Origin: RAM1 sp040376925
Lineage (GTDB): Bacteria; Pseudomonadota; Gammaproteobacteria; Burkholderiales; Burkholderiaceae_C
Direction: 5' to 3'
Assembly: GCA_040376925.1 (NCBI GenBank)
Contig: JBEIPU010000090.1
Location: 1-16,226, forward strand
DNA length: 16,226 bases
Below, one piece after another: positions 1 through 9,000 of this stretch. How positions within the stretch are numbered: position 1 is the stretch's first letter; every line of letters begins with the position of its first letter. A model generated the notes under the pieces. The model did no database searches. It saw only the letters and a list, made by a program, of their open reading frames with translations, and was not told the DNA's origin. A program made the translations under genes and the position numbers.

Positions 1-1191
1 GAATACCCGTTCTGCTCGCAGCTGGCCGCCGGCTGGGACAAGCCCTGGATCCTGTACGCGGCCGCGCTGTTCCATGACATTGCCAAGGGCCGGGGCGGCG
101 ACCATTCCGAGCTGGGTGCGCGCGATGTGCGCGCCTTTTGCCGCCAGCACGGCGTGCACCGCGACGAATGCAGGCTCATCGAATTCCTGGTCAAGGAGCA
201 CCTGACCATGAGCCGGATTGCCCAGAAAGAAGACCTGAGCAACCCTGATGTGATTGCCGCATTCGCCAAACGCGTGGGCAACGAGCGCTACCTGACGGCG
301 CTGTACCTGCTGACGGTGGCCGACATCCGCGGCACCAGCCCCAAGGTCTGGAACGCCTGGAAAGGCAAGCTGCTGGAGGACCTGTACCGCTACACGCTGC
401 GCGTGCTGGGCGGCCGCGCGCCCGACCCCGACGCCGAAGTCGAAGCCCGCAAACGCGACGCGCTGGTCATGCTGGCGCTGCACGCCCTGCCGCACGAGGC
501 CCACAAAAAGCTTTGGGACACGCTGGACGTGGGCTACTTCATGCGCCACGACGCGGGCGACATTGCCTGGCACACCCGCATGCTGTCACGCCATGTGGGC
601 ACGGCCAAGTGCATCGTGCGCGCGCGCCGTTCGGCCGTGGGCGAAGGCCTGCAGGTGCTGGTGTACACGCCCGACCAGACCGACCTGTTTGCCCGCATCT
701 GCGGCTACTTTGACCAGGCGGGATTCAGCATCCTGGACGCCAAGGTGCACACTGCCGCCAACGGCTATGCGCTGGACACCTTCCAGGTGGTCACGCCCAT
801 GCTGCCCGAGCACTACCGTGAGCTGGTGAGCATGGTCGAAAGCGAGCTGGACCACACCATTGAAGAGCCCGGCCCCCTGCCCCCGCCCAGCCGCGGGCGC
901 GTGTCGCGCCGGGTCAAGAGCTTCCCCGTCGCGCCGCGCGTGCACCTGGCACCGGACGAAAAAGCCCAGCGCTGGCTGCTGAGCATCTCGGCCAGCGACC
1001 GCGCCGGGCTGCTGTACAGCGTGGCCCGCGTGCTGGCCCGCCACAAGCTGAACCTGCAGCTGGCCAAGGTGACCACGCTGGGCGAGCGGGTGGAAGACAC
1101 CTTTTTGATCGACGGGCCCGAGCTGCAGCAGAACAAGGCGCAGATCGCGATCGAGACCGAGCTGCTGGAGGCGCTGGGCTCGCCGGGCTGA
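1..1191 (+). CDS. glnD: Bifunctional uridylyltransferase/uridylyl-removing enzyme GlnD, 3' part (partial)
   Basis: This is the C-terminal 396 residues of GlnD; the reading frame is open from base 1 and stops with TGA at 1189-1191. GlnD adds UMP to PII proteins (GlnB/GlnK) when glutamine is low and removes it when glutamine is high, so it is the primary nitrogen sensor. The visible part begins inside the HD hydrolase domain, which carries the uridylyl-removing activity; its His-Asp pair is at residues 25-26 of the fragment (FHDIAKG) with a further GDHSELGA motif. A helical region follows, then two C-terminal ACT domains, roughly residues 217-290 and 326-390, which bind glutamine in this family. 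The N-terminal nucleotidyltransferase domain lies outside the window. No defects are seen. The gene converges on the methyltransferase at 1208 with 16 bases between stops and no clear intrinsic terminator. Confidence 0.96.
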   Translation, partial: EYPFCSQLAAGWDKPWILYAAALFHDIAKGRGGDHSELGARDVRAFCRQHGVHRDECRLIEFLVKEHLTMSRIAQKEDLSNPDVIAAFAKRVGNERYLTALYLLTVADIRGTSPKVWNAWKGKLLEDLYRYTLRVLGGRAPDPDAEVEARKRDALVMLALHALPHEAHKKLWDTLDVGYFMRHDAGDIAWHTRMLSRHVGTAKCIVRARRSAVGEGLQVLVYTPDQTDLFARICGYFDQAGFSILDAKVHTAANGYALDTFQVVTPMLPEHYRELVSMVESELDHTIEEPGPLPPPSRGRVSRRVKSFPVAPRVHLAPDEKAQRWLLSISASDRAGLLYSVARVLARHKLNLQLAKVTTLGERVEDTFLIDGPELQQNKAQIAIETELLEALGSPG

Positions 1192-1207
1192 ACCAGGCCT
1201 TGGCGGG

Positions 1208-1897
1208 TTACTGCGGGCCGCTGCGCAGGTAGCTGTGCAGGCGGCCCTTGTAGGCGGCGCCGTCGGGCAACGCGCTGACCCGCGTTTGCGTGTGCGAATA
1301 CCCCAGCACCCCCATCTTTCGGCTGAAGCTGCCGTGGTTGGCGCGGTCGGGGTCGGCGATCATCACCTCCACATCGCTGCCCGAGTGCCGGTCAATGAAC
1401 TGCGACAGCGCCTGCGGCTGGTCGCGGTCGTACAGAAGGTCGCTGCCGATGATCAGGTCAAACCTGCCCAACGTGGGGTTGCGCCTGTCCCAGTGGCCGG
1501 TCTGGTACTTCATGGCGGGCAAGTCGTTCAGGCGCAGGTTTTCCAGCAGGAAGGCTTCGGCCAGCGGATGGCAGTCGCTGGCGGTGATGTTGCCGCCGCG
1601 GCGGTGGATCACCAGGCTGGCCAGCGCCAGGCCGCAGCCCAGCTCCAGGATGCGCCGGCCCTTGAGCTCGAACGACACCATGGCATGGGCCAGCACCCGT
1701 CCCGTGGGCCACAGCAGGCCGAACAGTGGCCAGGTGGCCGACGAGATGCCCAAGGCTTCGGCGGCCCCCAGCGGGTCGTGGAACTGCTGGCGGTCCAGCA
1801 GCGAGCGCAGCTGCCAGTCGGCGCCTGCGCCATGGATGGTTTCGACTTTGGTCCGGTAGCCGGGATCGGGCGGTCTTTCAGTCGTCGTCACCGGCAT
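1208..1897 (-). CDS. Class I SAM-dependent methyltransferase (METTL21/MTF16-like)
   Basis: A 229-residue protein with a Rossmann-type SAM-binding fold. Motif I is ILELGCGLAL (residues 83-92), the acidic end of strand beta-2 is in ITASDCHP (104-111), and the post-II motif is LIIGSDLLYD (148-157). The SDLLY segment resembles the D-x-x-Y signature of the METTL20/METTL21 group of protein lysine methyltransferases, so a protein substrate is more likely than a small molecule, but the substrate cannot be read from sequence. The ATG at 1895-1897 lies inside the end of def, giving a 20-base overlap, so translation is probably coupled to def. There is no signal peptide or membrane segment; a cytoplasmic enzyme is expected. 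Alternative: a generic methyltransferase with a small-molecule substrate (nicotinamide N-methyltransferase-like annotation is common for this family). Confidence 0.85.
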   Translation of the reverse strand: MPVTTTERPPDPGYRTKVETIHGAGADWQLRSLLDRQQFHDPLGAAEALGISSATWPLFGLLWPTGRVLAHAMVSFELKGRRILELGCGLALASLVIHRRGGNITASDCHPLAEAFLLENLRLNDLPAMKYQTGHWDRRNPTLGRFDLIIGSDLLYDRDQPQALSQFIDRHSGSDVEVMIADPDRANHGSFSRKMGVLGYSHTQTRVSALPDGAAYKGRLHSYLRSGPQ

Positions 1898-2417
1898 CCA
1901 GACCGGGAAACAGCACGTCTGTGTAGCCGAATTGAGTGAAGTCGCGCACCCGCATGGGATACAGCTTGCCGATCAGGTGGTCGCATTCATGCTGCACCAC
2001 ACGGGCATGGAAGCCGTCCGCCACACGGTCGATCGGCTCGCCATACGGGTCAAAGCCGGTGTAGCGGATGCGCGCCCAGCGCGGCACCACACCGCGCAGG
2101 CCGGGCACCGACAGGCAGCCTTCCCAGCCGTCTTCCTCGGCGTCGCCCAGGGGCGTGATCACCGGGTTGAGCAGCACAGTGCGCGGCACGGGCGGTGCGT
2201 CGGGGTAACGGGGGTTGACGGTGTCGGTGCCAAAGATCACCAGTTGCAGGTCCACGCCGATCTGCGGCGCGGCCAGGCCGGCGCCATTGACGGCGTGCAT
2301 GGTCTCGAACATGTCACGCACCAGCAGGTGCAGCTCGTCCGTGTCAAACGCCGGCACAGGCTGCGCCACGCGCAAAAGGCGCGGGTCACCCATCTTGAGA
2401 ATGTCGCGTACGGTCAT
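1878..2417 (-). CDS. def: Peptide deformylase
   Basis: A 179-residue iron/zinc metalloenzyme that removes the formyl group from the N-terminal methionine of nascent proteins at the ribosome. All three family motifs are intact: GAGLAAPQIG (residues 45-54), EGCLS (99-103, metal-ligand Cys101), and HECDH (143-147, metal-ligand His143 and His147, catalytic Glu144). The open frame extends 82 codons upstream to 2663, but that extension overlaps the divergent DUF454 gene and is low-complexity Gln/Arg-rich; the start at ATG 2415-2417 gives the normal family N terminus (MTVRDILKMGDPRL). No convincing Shine-Dalgarno precedes it. No fmt lies alongside, unlike the common def-fmt pair, so this may be the solitary type or a second copy in the genome. 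The downstream methyltransferase overlaps its 3' end. Confidence 0.95.
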   Translation of the reverse strand: MTVRDILKMGDPRLLRVAQPVPAFDTDELHLLVRDMFETMHAVNGAGLAAPQIGVDLQLVIFGTDTVNPRYPDAPPVPRTVLLNPVITPLGDAEEDGWEGCLSVPGLRGVVPRWARIRYTGFDPYGEPIDRVADGFHARVVQHECDHLIGKLYPMRVRDFTQFGYTDVLFPGLDAGDDD

Positions 2418-2465
2418 GTGGCACCAGAAAAGCCGGAGCACCAAGCATAACGGCACAATGCCTGC
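2418..2465. promoter_or_regulatory. 48-base divergent intergenic region between def and the DUF454 gene
   Basis: This short gap must hold the 5' signals of both divergent genes unless the promoters lie within coding sequence. The segment 2444-2451 (agcataac) offers a weak -10-like hexamer on each strand: CATAAC rightwards, and TATGCT leftwards. Neither has a recognisable -35 hexamer at normal spacing, and neither start codon has a clear Shine-Dalgarno. If the rightward -10 is real, the DUF454 mRNA would have a leader of only a few bases before its GTG. This is a by-eye assignment. Confidence 0.3.
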
Positions 2466-2882
2466 GTGCGCCTTGATTCTCCTGCCCCCCTGCCCGCACC
2501 CGTTCGCTGGTTGCTGCTGACCTTGGCCCTGATCAGCCTGGCGCTGGGCGTGGTGGGGCTCTTTTTGCCCGTGGTGCCCACGGTGCCGTTCCTGCTGCTG
2601 GCGGCATGGGCCGCGGCGCGCAGCTCGCCGCGCCTGCTGGCCTGGCTGGAGGACCACCCGCACTTTGGTCGATCGCTGCGCGACTGGCGCCAGGGCGGTG
2701 TGGTGCGCCGCCGCGCCAAATGGACGGCCACTGTGGTCATGAGCGCCAGTGCCGCATCGCTGCTGTGGTTTGTGAAACCCCGCTGGGCCGCCGCGCTGGC
2801 GATTGCCTGCATGGCGGTGGTGCTGGCGTGGTTGTGGATGCGGCCTGAGGTTGCGCCGGCCGCGCCGCCCGATTCACCCTGA
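2466..2882 (+). CDS. DUF454 (YbaN-type) small inner-membrane protein
   Basis: A 138-residue hydrophobic protein of the DUF454/YbaN family, whose function is not established. The diagnostic core is visible: a first hydrophobic hairpin (about residues 14-50) containing LGVVGLFLPVVPTVPFLLLA, then the conserved cytoplasmic-looking segment ARSSPRLLAWLEDHPHFG followed by LRDWRQGGVVRRRAK (residues 51-85), then two more hydrophobic stretches (about 88-103 and 107-125). Length matches the family. The start is a GTG at 2466; the nearby ATG at 2458 is out of frame. It is divergent from def and its stop is 13 bases from the end of ligA, which converges on it, so it is probably transcribed alone. Confidence 0.85.
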   Translation: MRLDSPAPLPAPVRWLLLTLALISLALGVVGLFLPVVPTVPFLLLAAWAAARSSPRLLAWLEDHPHFGRSLRDWRQGGVVRRRAKWTATVVMSASAASLLWFVKPRWAAALAIACMAVVLAWLWMRPEVAPAAPPDSP

Positions 2883-2895
2883 TCGTTCCAGGCGG

Positions 2896-4983
2896 TTATG
2901 CGCCCGCGAGCAACGCGCGCAACCCATCCTCATCGAGCACCGTCACCCCGAGTTCGCGGGCCTTGTCCAGCTTGCTGCCGGCCTCTGCGCCCGCGACCAC
3001 GTAGTCGGTCTTCTTGCTGACCGAGCCGGCCACCTTGGCACCGGCGGCCTCCAGCAGGTCTTTGGCTTCGTCGCGGCTCAGCGTGGGCAGGGTGCCGGTG
3101 AGCACGATGGTCTTGCCTGTGAGGGGCCTGGGTGCGCGGGCGGCGGGCTCGCCCTCCTCCCAGTGCACGCCGCAGGCACGCAGCTGCTCCACCACTTCGC
3201 GGTTGTGCGGCTGGTCAAAGAAGGTGCGGATACTTTGCGCCACCACCGGGCCCACGTCGTTGACTTCCAGCAGTTGCTCCACGCTCGCGTCCATGATGGC
3301 GTCCAGCTTGCCGAAGTGGCGTGCCAGGTCCTTGGCCGTGGCCTCGCCCACATGGCGGATGCCCAGGCCGAACAGGAAGCGCGGCAAGGTGGTGTGTTTG
3401 GCCTTTTCCAGCGAATCCAGCACGTTCTGCGCGGACTTTTCGGCCATGCGGTCCAACGCCACCAGCGCGGTGAACCCCATGCGGTACAGGTCCGGCAGGG
3501 TCTTGATGACGCCGGCCTCCACCAGCTGGTCCACGAGCTTCTCACCGAGGTTTTCGATATCCACCGCGCGACGCTGGGCGTAGTGCAGGATGGCCTGCTT
3601 GCGCTGCGCGCCGCAGAACAGGCCGCCGGTGCAGCGATGGTTGGCTTCACCCTCCTCGCGCACCGCCGCGCTGCCGCAAATGGGGCAATGCGTGGGCATG
3701 GTGAATAGTTCAGCACCGGGCGCTCGCCGCTCCACCAGCACCGACACCACTTCCGGAATGACATCACCCGCCCGTCGAACGATGACCGTATCGCCGACGC
3801 GCACGTCCTTGCGGCGCGTTTCGTCCTCGTTATGCAAGGTGGCGTTGGTCACCGTCACGTTGCCCACGAACACCGGCGCCAGCTTGGCCACGGGTGTGAG
3901 CTTGCCGGTGCGGCCCACCTGGACGTCGATGTCCAGCACGGTCGTCAGCTGCTCCTGCGCCGGGTATTTGTGGGCCACGGCCCAGCGCGGCTCGCGTGTG
4001 ACAAAACCCAGCTGGCGTTGCAGCGCAAGGCTGTTGACCTTGTAGACCACACCGTCGATGTCAAACGGCAGGCTGTCGCGCTCCGCGCCCACCGCCTGGT
4101 GAAAGGCCACCAGCTGCGCCGCGCCGCGCGCCAGCGTGGTGCGGGCTGACACCGGAAAGCCCCACGATTTGAGCGTCAGCAACGCTTCGTACTGGTTCTG
4201 GAAGTCCGGCCCACCCTGCTCCACCGGCGTGACTTCGCCCCAGCCGTAGGCAAAGAACGACAGCGGCCGCTGGCGGGCGATGGTGGAGTCGAGCTGTCGC
4301 ACGGCGCCGGCGGCGGCATTGCGCGGGTTGACGTAGGTTTTTTCGTTCTTCTGGCCCTGGGCGATCTTCTCGCGCTGCTGCTCGTTCAGCCGGTCAAAGT
4401 CGTCGCGGCGCATGTAGACCTCGCCGCGCACTTCCAGCACAGGTGGGGCGTCCGCCGGCAAGCGCAAAGGAATCTGTCCGATGGTGCGGATGTTGGGCGT
4501 GACGTCTTCGCCGATCTCGCCATCGCCACGCGTGGCGGCCTGCACCAGCACGCCGTTCTCATACCGCAGGTTGATGGCCAGACCGTCGAACTTGAGTTCG
4601 GCCACGTATTCCACCGGCGCATCGCCATCGGTCAGGCCCAGCTCGCGCCGTACGCGGGCGTCAAAGTTCTGGGCACCGGTGGCCTCAATGTCGGTCTCGG
4701 TCCGGATGGACAGCATGGGCACGCGGTGGCGCACCTTGTCAAACGCATCCAGCGGCTTGCCGCCCACACGCAGCGTGGGTGAATCGGGCGTCAGCAGGTG
4801 CGGGTGCGCTGCTTCCAGCGCCTGCAGTTCCTTGAACAGGCGGTCGTACTCGGCATCCGGCACTTCCGGGTCATCCAGCACGTAGTAGCGGTGTGCATGG
4901 TGGTGCAGCACCCGGTGCAGCTGGGCCACGCGTTGCGCGGCGGGATCGGGTGCGGGGGTGCTGAAGAGGTCGGGCTCGGCCAT
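2896..4983 (-). CDS. ligA: NAD-dependent DNA ligase LigA
   Basis: A 695-residue replicative DNA ligase that seals nicks using NAD+ as AMP donor. Domain order is complete. An N-terminal Ia domain has the NMN-contacting Tyr/Asp region (RYYVLDDPEVPDAEYD). The adenylation domain has the active-site Lys131 in AELKFDG, with REPRWAVAHKYPA as the later nucleotidyltransferase motif. An OB fold follows, then a four-Cys zinc finger (Cys433, Cys436, Cys451, Cys457), helix-hairpin-helix repeats (about 475-590), and a C-terminal BRCT domain (about 617-695). A GTG codon directly precedes the ATG at 4981-4983; the ATG is preferred because its first base is the last base of the zipA stop (TGATG), a typical coupled junction. 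Last gene of the smc-zipA-ligA operon. Confidence 0.97.
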   Translation of the reverse strand: MAEPDLFSTPAPDPAAQRVAQLHRVLHHHAHRYYVLDDPEVPDAEYDRLFKELQALEAAHPHLLTPDSPTLRVGGKPLDAFDKVRHRVPMLSIRTETDIEATGAQNFDARVRRELGLTDGDAPVEYVAELKFDGLAINLRYENGVLVQAATRGDGEIGEDVTPNIRTIGQIPLRLPADAPPVLEVRGEVYMRRDDFDRLNEQQREKIAQGQKNEKTYVNPRNAAAGAVRQLDSTIARQRPLSFFAYGWGEVTPVEQGGPDFQNQYEALLTLKSWGFPVSARTTLARGAAQLVAFHQAVGAERDSLPFDIDGVVYKVNSLALQRQLGFVTREPRWAVAHKYPAQEQLTTVLDIDVQVGRTGKLTPVAKLAPVFVGNVTVTNATLHNEDETRRKDVRVGDTVIVRRAGDVIPEVVSVLVERRAPGAELFTMPTHCPICGSAAVREEGEANHRCTGGLFCGAQRKQAILHYAQRRAVDIENLGEKLVDQLVEAGVIKTLPDLYRMGFTALVALDRMAEKSAQNVLDSLEKAKHTTLPRFLFGLGIRHVGEATAKDLARHFGKLDAIMDASVEQLLEVNDVGPVVAQSIRTFFDQPHNREVVEQLRACGVHWEEGEPAARAPRPLTGKTIVLTGTLPTLSRDEAKDLLEAAGAKVAGSVSKKTDYVVAGAEAGSKLDKARELGVTVLDEDGLRALLAGA

Positions 4984-6008
4984 CACGAAAACAACCGTCG
5001 GGCCAGCGGCGAACCAGCCGACAGGTCACGCGCATCCAGCGTGTCGTACAGCTGCTCCAGGTCGGCGCCGATCACGTCCAGGCCTTCCACGCGGATCACC
5101 TGACCGTTGTCGTCGGTGATAATGCCGTCCATGGACGCGGCCAGCGTGATGGCGGACTCGCGCATGCGCACAAAGGGCTGTTCGCTGCGTTGCACCTGGG
5201 GCACGTCCAGGCTCAGCGTGACCTCGCGGATCGCGGACTGCGCCGGGTCGTCAGCCAGCGCAGCCTGTGTGTCAAAAGCCAGGCCCAGCACCGGCGGCAT
5301 GCCGGGCACACTGGCCGGCAGCACCATGCGCCCGGGGATGGCGCCGGGCACGAAGCCCAGGCGCGCGGCGTTTTGCTGCACGTAGCCGGGGCTCCAGGCG
5401 GCGTTGCGCGCGCGCAGCGTGAAGCTCAGCTGGGCGTCGTGGCCGCTGGCAAACTGGTCCAGCTCGCGCGCACGCGCCACCTCGTGCAGCATGTCGGGGA
5501 ATTCTGGGGCTCCGTTCAGCGCATCGGCAAAGGCCTGGGCCTTCATGACGAATTCGGAGTACTCGATTTCGTTGAGCGCGCCCACGCGGTTGGCCAGCTG
5601 CACGCCGGCCTGGAAGGCGCTGTAGCGCCGCCCCGGCGCCGGCGTTTCCCACTGGCGCGTGCTGTCGTTGAAACCTTCCACCGCAAACGGCTTGCTGCCG
5701 GCACGGCGCGTGGTGGGCATGGCTGCCAGCGCGGCGTCGCCGGAGGCCGGATGCTCCAGCGCAATGGGCGCAATCACGTCAATCAGCGCATCCAGACCCG
5801 GGCGTTTTTCGGGTGCCACCGGGGGCATGACGTCGGCGTCCAGCGCGGGCTCCAGGCGCGACGTGTCCGCCGGCTCGCCTGCGCCCGCCGCTGCCGGGGG
5901 CTCAGCCTGTTTGGGCGCCAGGCGGCGCGAGGTCCAGGCGCTGTGCGCCACCACCGCGGCCAGGATCAGCCCGCCCAGAATGGCCAGGCCCAGAGTCAGG
6001 TTGCTCAT
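4983..6008 (-). CDS. zipA: Cell division protein ZipA
   Basis: A 341-residue bitopic inner-membrane protein that tethers FtsZ polymers to the membrane during Z-ring assembly. The N terminus is a single membrane anchor with very few residues before it (LTLGLAILGGLILAAVVA, residues 4-21), then a basic turn (TSRRLAPK), then an Ala/Pro/Glu-rich linker to about residue 115, and a C-terminal globular region (about 190-325) matching the ZipA FtsZ-binding domain in its divergent betaproteobacterial form. The ATG at 6006-6008 was chosen because it places the anchor at the extreme N terminus and follows a GAGGG Shine-Dalgarno seven bases upstream; the frame continues 24 codons further up into smc. The position between smc and ligA supports the identification, since sequence conservation of ZipA is low. 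Confidence 0.92.
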   Translation of the reverse strand: MSNLTLGLAILGGLILAAVVAHSAWTSRRLAPKQAEPPAAAGAGEPADTSRLEPALDADVMPPVAPEKRPGLDALIDVIAPIALEHPASGDAALAAMPTTRRAGSKPFAVEGFNDSTRQWETPAPGRRYSAFQAGVQLANRVGALNEIEYSEFVMKAQAFADALNGAPEFPDMLHEVARARELDQFASGHDAQLSFTLRARNAAWSPGYVQQNAARLGFVPGAIPGRMVLPASVPGMPPVLGLAFDTQAALADDPAQSAIREVTLSLDVPQVQRSEQPFVRMRESAITLAASMDGIITDDNGQVIRVEGLDVIGADLEQLYDTLDARDLSAGSPLARRLFS

Positions 6009-6018
6009 GCCGGGGCCC

Positions 6019-9000
6019 TCACGCGGCTTCGGCCATCGACACGGCCGATTCCATGTCCACCGCCACGATGCGCGACACACCCTGCTCCTGCATGGTCACG
6101 CCGATCAGCTGTTCGGCCATTTCCATGGCGATCTTGTTGTGGCTGATGAACAGGAACTGCGTTTCGCGGCTCATGGCCGTGACCAGCTTGGCATAGCGCT
6201 CGGTGTTGGCGTCGTCCAGCGGCGCGTCCACCTCGTCCAGCAGGCAGAACGGCGCCGGATTGAGCTGGAAGATCGCAAACACCAGCGCAATCGCGGTCAG
6301 CGCCTTTTCTCCGCCGGACAGCAGGTGAATCGTCTGGTTCTTCTTGCCGGGGGGCTGCGCCAGCACCTGCACGCCGGAGTCCAGGATCTCCTCGCCCGTC
6401 ATCACCAGTTTGGCCTGGCCGCCGCCAAACAGCTCGGGGAACATCTTGCCGAAGTGTTCATTGACGGTGTTGAAGGTGCCCGCCAGCAGCTCGCGGGTCT
6501 CGCCGTCGATCTTGCGGATGGCGTCCTCCAGCGTCGTCATGGCTTCGTTCAGGTCGGCCGACTGGGCGTCCAGGAACTGCTTGCGTTCGCGCGCCGTGCT
6601 CAGCTCTTCCAGCGCGGCCAGGTTGACCGCACCCAATGCAGCCACCTCACGGTGCAGGCGGTCGATCTCGCCCTGCAGGCCGGTCAGCTTCACGCTGCCT
6701 TCTTCAATGGATCTGGCCACGGCCTCCAGGTCGGCCTGGGCGTCCGCCAGCAGCTGGGCGTACTGCTCAAAGCCCAGGCGGGCGGCCTGCTCCTTGAGCT
6801 GCATGTCGGTGATGCGCTGGCGCAGCGGGTCCAGCTCGCGTTCCAGCTGCAGGCGGCGCTCGTCGCTGGCGCGCAGCTTGGTGGTCAGGTCGTCGTATTC
6901 GCTGCGCCTGGCGCCCAGGGCCTGTTCACGCTCCAGCTTGACCGACAGCGCACTTTGAAGGCCGGCCTGCGCGGCGGCGTCGGTCAGACGGGTCAGTTCG
7001 TCCTGGGCGCGCTGCTCCTCGGTGGCCAGCGACGCCGCCTGCTGGTCGGCGGTTTCGATGGCGCGGCTCAACTCACCGCGGCGCGCCTGCAGGCTGCGCT
7101 GGGCAAACGTGGCCTCCTGGGCCTGGCGCTCCAGGCTGCGCTGCTGTTCGCGGCATTCAGCCAGCTTGCGCTCGGCCTCGATCACACGCTCATCCAGCTG
7201 GGCATGGCGTTCCTGGCTGTCGGCCAGCTGCATGTCCAGCTCTTCAAAGCGGGCCTCGGCCGTCACGCGGCGCTCCTGCAGTTCCTCCAGCTGGCTGTCC
7301 ACTTCGCCCAGGTCGGCCGCGATTTGCTCAGCGCGTGCACGGGTCTGCTCCGCCAGTTGCGTCATGCGCAGGGTTTCCACCTGCAGCTCATGGGCGCGGC
7401 TTTGTGATTCAGCCGCTTCGCGGCGGGCGGTGATGAGCCGCTGCGACGCGTCGGAATACGCCGCCTCGGCGCGCACCAGCGCCGAGCGGGCTTCTTCGGT
7501 GATCAGCGCCTGGGCCTTGAGCTGCTTGTCCAGGTTTTCGATTTCCTGCGCGCGGGCCAGCAGGCCGGCCTGCTCGGAGTCCTGCGCGTAAAAGCTCACG
7601 CTGTGGGCCGTGACGGCATGGCCGCTTTGCACGTAGATCACTTCACCGGCAGCCAGCTTGTCGCGCGCGGCCAGCGCGTCTTCAAAGCTGGAGGCGGTGT
7701 AGCAGCCGTGCAGCCAGTCGGTCAACAAAGCCTTCTGGCCCGCGTCGTTCAGGCGCAGCAGGTCGGCCAGGCGCGGCAGCGCTGCGGCGGCTTCAGGCAC
7801 GCCGGCCTGGGGCGGGCTGTAAAACGCCAGCTTGGCAGGCGGCGCATCGCCCGCAAACGACCGCACCATCTCCAGCCGGCTGACTTCCAGCGAGTTCATG
7901 CGCTCGCGCAGTGCGGCTTCCAGCGCGTTTTCCCAGCCCTGCTCGATGTGGATGCGGCTCCACAGGCCCTGCAGGCCGTCCAGCCCGTGCCTGGCCAACC
8001 AGGGCTTGAGCTTGCCGTCGGTGCGCACTTTTTCCTGCAGCGCCTTGAGCGCCTCCATGCGGGCCGACAGGTCGGCCTGACGGCCGCCCTGGGTGTTCAC
8101 GTCGGCCTGGCGGGTGCGGCGGTCTTCGTCCAGCGCCGGCACCTGGTCCTGCAGCTCATGCAGGCGGGCGTCGGCCACCTGGGCGGTCTCCTGCGCCGCG
8201 GCCAGCTGCGTTTGCAGGTTGACCAGGCGGGCTTCGTCGGGCGCGTCCAGCGCGTTGCGGTCAGCGCTGAGCTTTTCGCGTCGCAGGGTCAGGGCGCGCG
8301 ACTGTTCTTCGATATTGCGCTGGTCAGCCGCCAGCACCTGGATCTGCTGCTGCACCTGGCCCACGCTGGTGCGCTGCTCGGCGGCGCGCGACTGGGCCTG
8401 GCGCAAGGCGTCTTCCAGGTCGGGCAGGCGCTGCTGCTGTTCCTCGACCTGCGCGGCCAGGATGGTGGCCTTTTCCTCGGCCTCCAGGCCCTGGGCTTGC
8501 AGTGTTTCGGTCTCTGCCAGCGCGTCGTCGCGGCGCGTGGCCCATTGCGCGACCTGTTCCTTCAGCTGGATCAGGCGCTGCTCCACGCGCTGGCGGCCTT
8601 CCACCACAAAGCGGATTTCCGCCTCCAGCCGGCCCACTTCGGCGCTGGCCTCGTACAGCAGGCCCTGGGCCTGGTTGACCTGGTCGCCGGCCGCGTAGTG
8701 CGCCTGGCGGATGGTTTCCAGATCGGCCTCCACGCGGCGCAGGTCGGCCACGCGCGACTCCAGGTCGTTGACGGACTTTTCCGCCTCGGCCTTGATGCGG
8801 CCCTGGTCCAGCTCGCTCTCGGTGCGCTTGAGGAACCACAGCTGGTGCTGCTTGAGCGTCACCTCGGCCTGCAGTCCGTTGTAGCGCTGGGCCACCTCGG
8901 CCTGCTTTTCCAGCTTTTCAAGGTTGCTGTTGAGCTCGCGCAGGATGTCTTCCACGCGCGTGAGGTTTTCGCGGGTGTCGCTCAGGCGGTTTTCGGTTTC

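Noticed and set aside
1192..1207. Possible terminator between glnD and the methyltransferase
   Set aside because: Only 16 bases separate the stops, and no stable stem followed by T residues is visible in either direction.
2418..2663. 82-codon N-terminal extension of peptide deformylase
   Set aside because: The extension is low-complexity, overlaps the divergent DUF454 gene, and lies before the normal family start at the ATG at 2415-2417.
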